From the NCBI GenBank assembly GCA_040414855.1, contig JBEDUQ010000105.1:1-5228 (forward strand): a stretch of DNA of 5,228 nt, in the 5' to 3' direction. This DNA comes from DASVXQ01 sp040414855. Its GTDB lineage: Bacteria > Actinomycetota > CALGFH01. A model generated the notes under the pieces. It was not told the DNA's origin, did not search any database, and was given only the letters and a program-made list of their open reading frames with translations. Shown here piece after piece: positions 1-4,116 of the stretch. Position 1 is the first letter of the stretch. The number at the start of each line of letters is the position of its first letter. A program made the position numbers and the translations under genes.

Positions 1-62
1 TTGCAGGCACAGCCGGCCCCGTGCGAGAGCGAGGTGAGGCGGATCGTGCCGGTTTCGGTCAT
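1..62 (-). CDS. selD: Selenophosphate synthetase (selenide, water dikinase), N-terminal fragment
   Basis: SelD makes selenophosphate from selenide and ATP, the selenium donor for selenocysteine and selenouridine synthesis. Only the first 20 codons and two bases of codon 21 lie in the window; the gene continues leftward past base 1. The ATG at 62-60 is preceded by GGGAGAG (75-69), six bases away. The fragment reads M-T-E-T-G-T-I-R-L-T followed by SLSHGAGCAC and a probable Lys. This matches the family signature RLTQYSHGAGCGCK around the catalytic Cys17 and Lys20 of the E. coli enzyme. Here Cys18 is a TGT codon, so this SelD is the cysteine form and not a selenoprotein with in-frame TGA. The gene is divergent from the membrane-protein gene at 171. 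The call rests on a short but very characteristic motif; the rest of the protein cannot be seen. Confidence 0.8.
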   Translation of the reverse strand, partial: MTETGTIRLTSLSHGAGCAC

Positions 63-96
63 GCGCTGCTCTCCCGCTCGGACGCTGGTCGGGCCG

Positions 97-126
97 TTGT
101 GGTTCGATACCTTTAGGATAGGCTGG
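97..126. promoter_or_regulatory. Candidate divergent promoter region between selD and the membrane-protein gene
   Basis: The 108-base gap between the divergent starts at 62 and 171 contains TAGGAT at 114-119 on the plus strand and the nearly coincident TATCCT (120-115) on the minus strand. Both fit the actinobacterial -10 form TAnnnT. Each would give a 5' leader of roughly 45 bases. It is also the only AT-rich spot in the gap. No convincing -35 hexamer is seen at 16-18 bases on either side, so the assignment is tentative. Confidence 0.35.
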
Positions 127-170
127 CCGCCGTCGCCGAGACTCCCCGCCACCCCCGCCCGAGGAACCCC

Positions 171-893
171 GTGTTCGCCGCGATCCTTCAGGAAGCCTGG
201 CGCCAGTACCGGCGCCGCCCACTCGCCATCGTGCTCTCCCTGGCACTCGGTCTCGCTCAGGTCCCACTGACTCTGGCCACCGAGTCGCTCCAGCTCGCGA
301 TCACGGTCCCGATCCTGGTGGTGAACCTGCTGCTGGAGCTGTTCCTGATTGCGTACCTGGCCGGGGCGATCGGGCGCGACCCCGAGCCCGCCTCGGTGGC
401 GCTGTCCGCGGCGACCCGTTCGTTCGCGCCCGGCATCCGCGCCTACCTGCTCAAGGTCGTCTACGCGGTGCCGGCGTTCCTGATCGGCGTGCTGCTGCTC
501 AGCCCGGGCGACACGGGCACGCTGTCGTCGGGCCAGCAGGCCAAGTTCTTCATCGGCCTGGCGCCGCTGTTCGCCTTCGCCTGGGCGTTCCTGGCCGTGC
601 TTCCGCAGCGGGTGGTGCTCGACAACGAGCGCAAGGTCCTCAAGGGCGCCTCGGTGGCGCACCGGGTCGCGGCGGCGCACTTCCCGATCTGCCTGGCGAT
701 CTCGCTGGTGGAGGCGGCCTCGCTGGTCGTCTCGGGCCTGCCGACCGGGATCGGCGGCCTGGCCGCGGTGATGGTGGTGCTGTCGCTGCTGGAGCCGTTC
801 CGGATCGCGATGGGCAACTCGCTGTTCCTCCGCACCCGCGAGCTCCATACGGCCGAGCCCCGCGCGCGCTCCGGCGACCAGAGGCGCTGGTAG
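171..893 (+). CDS. Six-helix membrane protein of unknown function
   Basis: I do not recognise a named family. The 240-residue product starts at GTG 171, with GAGGA at 161-165 five bases upstream. A short amphipathic, basic N-terminus (EAWRQYRRRP, residues 8-17) precedes hydrophobic segments at about 18-37, 43-66, 91-110, 127-146, 171-189 and 194-212. The basic tail (residues 219-240) should be cytoplasmic. There is no signal-peptide cleavage site and no obvious catalytic or metal motif. The layout, with a charged loop before helix 3 and a conserved-looking stretch QRVVLDNERKVLKGAS at 146-161, resembles small multi-pass proteins with glycerophosphodiesterase-membrane-domain or YciC-like topology, but that is an impression and not a match. 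Its TAG stop overlaps a possible -10 of the downstream bacterioferritin gene, 68 bases before that gene's start. It could be co-transcribed with bfr, though no functional link is evident. Confidence 0.8.
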   Translation: MFAAILQEAWRQYRRRPLAIVLSLALGLAQVPLTLATESLQLAITVPILVVNLLLELFLIAYLAGAIGRDPEPASVALSAATRSFAPGIRAYLLKVVYAVPAFLIGVLLLSPGDTGTLSSGQQAKFFIGLAPLFAFAWAFLAVLPQRVVLDNERKVLKGASVAHRVAAAHFPICLAISLVEAASLVVSGLPTGIGGLAAVMVVLSLLEPFRIAMGNSLFLRTRELHTAEPRARSGDQRRW

Positions 894-904
894 GGTACGA
901 CCCT
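891..904 (+). promoter_or_regulatory. Possible bfr promoter -10 with embedded inverted repeat
   Basis: TAGGGT at 891-896 fits the -10 form TAnnnT and lies within a perfect inverted repeat, AGGGT-ACG-ACCCT (892-904), between the membrane-protein stop codon and bfr. A start near 903 would give a leader of about 60 bases carrying the strong bfr Shine-Dalgarno. No good -35 is visible. The repeat could be a small operator or a weak RNA hairpin. It does not match the DtxR/IdeR consensus well. Confidence 0.25.
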
Positions 905-948
905 GATCCAGCCGTGCCCACACCTACCACACCCGCCGAAGCCGCACC

Positions 949-957
949 AAGGAGGGG
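949..957 (+). promoter_or_regulatory. Strong ribosome binding site deciding the bfr TTG start
   Basis: AAGGAGGGG is a near-perfect anti-16S match. Its AAGGAGG core ends six bases before TTG 962. No comparable site precedes the GTG at 914, so the 16-residue N-terminal extension from that codon is unlikely to be made. Confidence 0.85.
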
Positions 958-961
958 TCAT

Positions 962-1432
962 TTGCAGGGCGATCCGCGGGTGCTGGAGTTGCTCAACCAG
1001 CACCTCACCCTCGAGCTGACCGCGATCAACCAGTACTTCCTCAATGCACGCATGTGCGACAACTGGGGATACGCGCGGCTCGCCAAGCGGCACCGCGACA
1101 TCTCGCTCGAGGAGATGCGCGACACCGAGGAGCTGATCGACCGCATCCTGTACCTCGACGGGCACCCGAACCTCCAGCGGCTCGGCACCGTCAGGGTCGG
1201 CGAGAACCCGGTCGAGCAGATGACCCTGGCGCTGGAGCTGGAGCGCAAGGCGGTCGGCGACCTCAACGGCTACGTCGCCACCTGCACCGAGATCGGCGAC
1301 ATGGGCACCAGGGAGTTCCTGGCGGCGATGATCTCCGAGGAGGAGGCGCACGTCGACTACTGGGAGACCCAGCTGGCGACCATCGAGCAGATCGGCGAGG
1401 CGAACTACCTGGCGCAGCAGGTCAGGGAGTAA
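962..1432 (+). CDS. bfr: Bacterioferritin (heme-containing iron storage protein)
   Basis: Bacterioferritin assembles a cytoplasmic 24-mer shell that oxidises Fe(II) at di-iron centres, stores it as ferric mineral and binds heme between subunits. The TTG start at 962 is chosen over an upstream in-frame GTG at 914 for two reasons: AAGGAGGGG (949-957) lies just before it, and the product then begins MQGDPRVLELLN, the family's typical N-terminus. The length of 156 aa matches the usual 156-160. In E. coli numbering, which applies without gaps, ferroxidase ligands Glu18, Glu51, Glu94, Glu127 and His130 are present, as is heme ligand Met52. His54 is replaced by Asp (EEMRDTEE, residues 50-57). Asn34 and Asp132, known from the B-type pores, are also present. 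The gene faces bfd across a 26-base junction that holds only a weak hairpin (CCGC 1441-1444 with GCGG 1455-1458) and no T tract. The family call is secure; the effect of H54D is not known. Confidence 0.97.
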   Translation: MQGDPRVLELLNQHLTLELTAINQYFLNARMCDNWGYARLAKRHRDISLEEMRDTEELIDRILYLDGHPNLQRLGTVRVGENPVEQMTLALELERKAVGDLNGYVATCTEIGDMGTREFLAAMISEEEAHVDYWETQLATIEQIGEANYLAQQVRE

Positions 1433-1458
1433 CCGGGGCGCCGCTCAGCCGGAGGCGG

Positions 1459-1701
1459 TCAGGAGCGAAGCCCCGCGACGGCGCGCTCACGGACCTGCTC
1501 ACGGACCTGCTCGTGGCCCTGGTCGCGGGCGGCCTGGCGGCGGGCGAAGTTCTCGAGCAGCTCCTGGAGCAGCGGGCAGCAGCCGCCGCAGGTGATCCCG
1601 GCGCCGCAACGACGACCGATCTCGTCGAGGTCGCGCGCGCCGCCGGCGATGGCGTCGTCGATCTCGCGGTCGGTCACAGCCCGACAGTGACAGACAAACA
1701 T
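1459..1701 (-). CDS. bfd: Bacterioferritin-associated ferredoxin, [2Fe-2S] BFD-like
   Basis: Bfd is a small [2Fe-2S] protein that docks on bacterioferritin and passes electrons to its heme, reducing stored ferric iron so that it can leave. The product is 80 aa with Cys4, Cys6, Cys38 and Cys41 at exactly the E. coli Bfd positions (MFVCHC at the start, ITCGGCC at 36-42). A further Cys42 and Cys32 are present. Residues 10-31 form the expected helical part of the fold. The tail from about residue 53 is charged and longer than in the 64-aa E. coli protein, and contains a repeated EQVR encoded by a tandem DNA repeat. The ATG at 1701 is fixed by the N-terminal cysteine motif. A GGGAG (1708-1704) lies only two bases upstream, too close for a normal ribosome site, so leaderless translation is possible. 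It is convergent with bfr and preceded by an iron-box-like palindrome. The partner gene next door makes the role very likely. Confidence 0.93.
   Translation of the reverse strand: MFVCHCRAVTDREIDDAIAGGARDLDEIGRRCGAGITCGGCCPLLQELLENFARRQAARDQGHEQVREQVRERAVAGLRS
1486..1521. repeat. 12-bp tandem repeat in the 3' end of bfd
   Basis: CTCACGGACCTG occurs twice in perfect tandem (1486-1497 and 1498-1509), followed by a third unit matching at 9 of 12 positions (1510-1521). On the minus strand it encodes the repeated EQVR motif in the charged Bfd tail. The unit is a multiple of three, so copy-number change would keep the frame. Confidence 0.8.
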
Positions 1702-1709
1702 CGCTCCCG

Positions 1710-1738
1710 ACTTTAGGCCGACCTAACGCAACGCACAA
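1710..1738 (-). promoter_or_regulatory. Candidate bfd promoter
   Basis: On the minus strand, TTGTGC (1738-1733) and TAAAGT (1715-1710) are separated by 17 bases. The -10 fits TAnnnT; the -35 keeps the TTG of TTGACA. Transcription would start around 1701-1704, at or just before the ATG, giving an essentially leaderless mRNA. The iron-box palindrome covers the -10 and part of the spacer. Confidence 0.4.
1713..1726. promoter_or_regulatory. Iron-box-like operator (DtxR/IdeR type) upstream of bfd
   Basis: TTAGG-CCGA-CCTAA is a perfect 5+4+5 inverted repeat whose centre lies about 18 bases upstream of the bfd ATG. Extended to 19 bases (1713-1731) it agrees with the DtxR/IdeR consensus TTAGGTTAGSCTAACCTAA at about 14 positions, including both conserved TTAGG and CCTAA blocks. 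It overlaps the probable bfd -10, as expected for repression by an iron-loaded regulator. By analogy with iron-starvation induction of bfd in other bacteria, it should allow expression when iron is low. The match is by eye, and no regulator gene is in the window. Confidence 0.6.
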
Positions 1739-1762
1739 GGCCGCCGCCAGGCCGTGGCCCTT
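1737..1762 (-). terminator. Weak hairpin after the rhomboid gene, possible terminator
   Basis: AAGGCC at 1737-1742 pairs with GGCCCTT at 1756-1762 with one bulged base. This gives a GC-rich stem 18 bases downstream of the rhomboid stop. The following minus-strand sequence is only mildly T-rich. It could separate the rhomboid transcript from bfd, but it would be a poor classical terminator. Confidence 0.25.
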
Positions 1763-1779
1763 CCGCAACCGACGCGGAT

Positions 1780-2757
1780 TCAGACGCCGGTGCAGGTGGG
1801 GCCGGCCGGGACGCTGCCCATCGCCGCCACCACCAGCGCGATGCCGGCCACGAACGGCACCGCCAGCGCGATGCCCTGGAGCAGCAGCGGGTTGGCGCGG
1901 GTGCCGCGCTCGCCCCCGCGACTGATGCCGCCGAGCCGGGTCGGCAGCGCTTCGAGCAGCCCCATCGCAAGCAGCCCCGCGAGGAAGCCGCCGATGTGGG
2001 CGACGTTGTCGACGTTGGCGACCCGGGTGCCGATGAACAGGTTCAGGAACAGCACCAGGAGCAGGTTCTGGAGCGCGCCGCGCCCGCCGGCGTCGCGGCG
2101 GCGGTAGAAGAACGCCACCAGCGCGCCGAGCATGCCGAAGATCGCGCCGGAGGCCCCGACCCCGAGCTGGGTGTGGCTGAGCAGCAGGCTCGCGCCCGCC
2201 GCCGCGAAACCGCTGCCGATGTAGAGCGCCAGGAAGCGGACCCGGCCGAGCAGCGCCTCGAGGGTCGGCCCGAAGATGTACAGGGCGTAGCTGTTGAAGG
2301 CCCAGTGGACGATCCCGGCATGCAGCACCATCACCGTCAGCAGCCGCCAGTACTGCCCGCCGTGGATGACCGCCGGGGCGTTCAGGGCGCCGAGGCGGCA
2401 GAGCGCCCGGTTGGACGGCTCGATCAGCCCGGCGAGGCCGTTGCCGCTCAGCACCACCTCGACCAGCAGCAGCGCCGTGTTGATCGCCAGCAGCGACAGG
2501 GTGACCAGCGGTGGACGGTCGCCAAGGCGCCGCACCCGAGGATGGTCCCTGGCGTCGTCGGGGCAGAGCTGCCCGACCGCCGACGGCACCGCGCACTCGC
2601 CGCAGATGGGCCGCCCGCAGCGCGAGCAGTGGAGGCCGGTGTGACGGTCGCTGTGCCGGTAGCACACCTCCGACGGCCGCTCGCCGAGCGGCGGCGGGCC
2701 CTCCATTCTCGGGTCCGTCTGGTCCATATACGGATGGTCGCCGATCTCGCGGCTCAA
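1780..2757 (-). CDS. Rhomboid-family intramembrane serine protease with N-terminal zinc-finger-like domain
   Basis: Rhomboids cleave transmembrane segments of substrate proteins inside the lipid bilayer using a Ser-His dyad. The 325-residue product has a cysteine/histidine cluster at 32-65 (C32, H35, C44, C47, C52, C55, C65), a B-box-like zinc-binding module common in actinobacterial rhomboids. The rhomboid core follows: a first helix at about 84-103; HAGIVHWAFNSYALYIFG (146-163) with the conserved His and Asn155; GASGAIFG (201-208) with catalytic Ser203; and AHIGGFLAG (253-261) with catalytic His254. A last helix lies at about 293-313. Both dyad residues are present, so it should be active. 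The TTG start at 2757 overlaps the upstream glycosyltransferase stop by four bases. An ATG at 2727 (residue 11) is an equally reasonable start, as neither has a clear Shine-Dalgarno. The substrate is unknown. Confidence 0.93.
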   Translation of the reverse strand: MSREIGDHPYMDQTDPRMEGPPPLGERPSEVCYRHSDRHTGLHCSRCGRPICGECAVPSAVGQLCPDDARDHPRVRRLGDRPPLVTLSLLAINTALLLVEVVLSGNGLAGLIEPSNRALCRLGALNAPAVIHGGQYWRLLTVMVLHAGIVHWAFNSYALYIFGPTLEALLGRVRFLALYIGSGFAAAGASLLLSHTQLGVGASGAIFGMLGALVAFFYRRRDAGGRGALQNLLLVLFLNLFIGTRVANVDNVAHIGGFLAGLLAMGLLEALPTRLGGISRGGERGTRANPLLLQGIALAVPFVAGIALVVAAMGSVPAGPTCTGV

Positions 2758-3989
2758 CGTGCGAGAAATCCTGGAATCGCCGGGATCTTGAGCTCCGGCG
2801 GGGCCGGCAGGTCACCGCCGGATCGCACCGTCTCGACGCTCTGCATCAGGTACTCCGCGATCGCGTCCCACGAGAGCGGCGCCACCGCGGCCTGCCGCAG
2901 CGAGCGGCGGCGGTCCCGGTCCCGCTTCAGCGCGCCCTGGATCGCGCGGGCGAACTCCGAGGGGTCGCGGGCGATCCACACCAGCCGGCGCAGGTCCTCG
3001 GCGCCGGCAACCGCCGTGGTGACCACCGGCAGCCCGGCGGCGAGATAGCCGGTCAGCTTTTCGGGTACCACCGCGCGGGTGGTCGGGGCGACCTGGTGCG
3101 GCGCGATCGCGACCTCGGCCGCGGCCAGGTAGTCGGGCAGCAGCTCGTAGGGGCGCGGGCCGATGACGTGGATGTTGCGGGCGCCGCTGACCAGCGGGGC
3201 GAGGAACTCGGCGGCGGGCCCGACGAACACGAAGCTGGTGTCGATCAGCCGCTCGGCGGTGCCGCGGATCAGGCCGACGTTCAGGTACGCCCGCATCGAC
3301 CCGGCGTAGATCACCACCGGCCTCGGCAGGTCGGCCAGCTCCAGCGCCGGCTTGCCCTTGGCGAGCCCCTGGTCCGCGCCGACCGGGTGCAGGACCGTCC
3401 GCGAGTTGAGCGGCTTGAACTCGTCGACCAGCTCCTTGGTGCCCGCCCAGACGAGGTCGGCGCCCTGGACCTCGTTCTTGTAGACGTCCTGGAGCGCCTC
3501 GCGCTCGTCCGAGCCCGCCTGGTGGCCGGCGCGGGCGTCGCGGCGGAGCAGCACCACCCTGGTGACGCCACGGCCGCCGAAGCGCCTGGCGAGGTCGTTC
3601 CCGAACGGGTGCTCGACCGTCTGGAGCAGGATCAGCGGCTTGGCGAACGCCTGCTGGCGCTCGAGGAACTCGACCGTCCGGTCGAGCGCCGCCTGGGGAT
3701 GGTCGGCGGTGGCGACCGGCGTGAACAGCATCACGCCGTCGTCGTCGAGCCCGAAGAAGCGCCGGAGCTGACCCTCCATGTCCTGCTCCCAGCGCGGGTC
3801 GCGGAAGCGCTGGCGCATCTCGGACGGGTCGACCGGCGGCTGCACGTGGAACACGCGACCGACCCGGGGGTTGCGGGAGAGCGCCCTGCTCAGCAGCTCG
3901 TCCCCACGCCCGTACAGGCCCCAGTCATCCGAAGCCCAGGTCTTCAGGACGTTGTACACGGGCCGCTGCCGCCCTTCCTCGCTGGTCAC
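2754..3989 (-). CDS. GT-B glycosyltransferase (GT4-like)
   Basis: This is a probable cytoplasmic glycosyltransferase moving a sugar from a nucleotide donor to an unknown acceptor, plausibly a cell-surface glycan. The GTG at 3989 is chosen because GGGAGG (4000-3995) lies five bases upstream. Starts at 4022 or 4118 would add poorly structured residues. The 411-aa product has an acceptor-side half (about 11-200; N-terminal VYNVLKTWASDDWGLYGRGD) and a donor-binding half: VIYAGSM (226-232), SFVFVGP (252-258), NIHVIGPRPYELLPDYLAAA (272-291), VAIAPH (293-298) and PEKLTGYLAAGLPVVTT (309-325). The order and spacing resemble TuaH-type GT4 enzymes, whose equivalent motif is usually PLKLYEYLAAGKPVV. Here the Glu before YLAAG is Gly314. 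The proline-rich C-terminus (395-411) runs into the coupled rhomboid start. Family is fairly sure, donor and acceptor unknown. Confidence 0.85.
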   Translation of the reverse strand: MTSEEGRQRPVYNVLKTWASDDWGLYGRGDELLSRALSRNPRVGRVFHVQPPVDPSEMRQRFRDPRWEQDMEGQLRRFFGLDDDGVMLFTPVATADHPQAALDRTVEFLERQQAFAKPLILLQTVEHPFGNDLARRFGGRGVTRVVLLRRDARAGHQAGSDEREALQDVYKNEVQGADLVWAGTKELVDEFKPLNSRTVLHPVGADQGLAKGKPALELADLPRPVVIYAGSMRAYLNVGLIRGTAERLIDTSFVFVGPAAEFLAPLVSGARNIHVIGPRPYELLPDYLAAAEVAIAPHQVAPTTRAVVPEKLTGYLAAGLPVVTTAVAGAEDLRRLVWIARDPSEFARAIQGALKRDRDRRRSLRQAAVAPLSWDAIAEYLMQSVETVRSGGDLPAPPELKIPAIPGFLAR

Positions 3990-3994
3990 TGGAT

Positions 3995-4000
3995 CCTCCC
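3995..4000 (-). promoter_or_regulatory. Ribosome binding site deciding the glycosyltransferase GTG start
   Basis: GGGAGG on the minus strand lies five bases before GTG 3989 and is the best Shine-Dalgarno match in this intergenic region. The ATG at 4022 has only GGGA at six bases, and nothing suitable precedes the more distant start at 4118. Confidence 0.7.
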
Positions 4001-4039
4001 GCGCGCTTCTGGTCTGGCTCATGGCCGGTCCCGTGCCGC

Positions 4040-4045
4040 ATCCTA
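4040..4045 (-). promoter_or_regulatory. Possible -10 element for the glycosyltransferase-rhomboid pair
   Basis: TAGGAT on the minus strand is identical to the candidate -10 at 114-119 and lies about 50 bases before the GTG start. No recognisable -35 is found 16-18 bases further upstream, so this is a weak call. Confidence 0.3.
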
Positions 4046-4104
4046 CCGGTACGACCTGCATACCGACTTTCCGACCACGTCGAGGGTTACCGTCACGACA
4101 CGGG

Positions 4105-4110
4105 TAGGCT
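4105..4110 (+). promoter_or_regulatory. Probable -10 of a leaderless phosphodiesterase transcript
   Basis: TAGGCT fits TAnnnT and ends six bases before the ATG at 4117, which puts the expected transcription start on or next to the A of the start codon. No Shine-Dalgarno precedes that ATG. Leaderless mRNAs with this spacing are common in actinobacteria. No clear -35 is present. Confidence 0.45.
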
Positions 4111-4116
4111 GCAAGC

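Noticed and set aside
1..270. A plus-strand frame covering the selD start and the beginning of the membrane-protein gene
   Set aside because: Low-complexity translation crossing two intergenic signals. The minus-strand SelD motif and the GTG 171 gene are far better supported.
914..961. An N-terminal extension of bacterioferritin from GTG 914
   Set aside because: The extension is Pro/Thr/Ala-rich and unlike any Bfr N-terminus. The strong Shine-Dalgarno directly precedes TTG 962, where the conserved protein begins.
461..1351. A 296-codon minus-strand frame antisense to the membrane protein and bfr
   Set aside because: Its translation mirrors codons of the two plus-strand genes, has no domain, and would run through the bfr promoter and Shine-Dalgarno.
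1499..2815. A 438-codon minus-strand frame overlapping rhomboid and bfd
   Set aside because: Arg/Pro/Ala-rich translation without motifs. The rhomboid and Bfd frames carry all catalytic and cluster residues.
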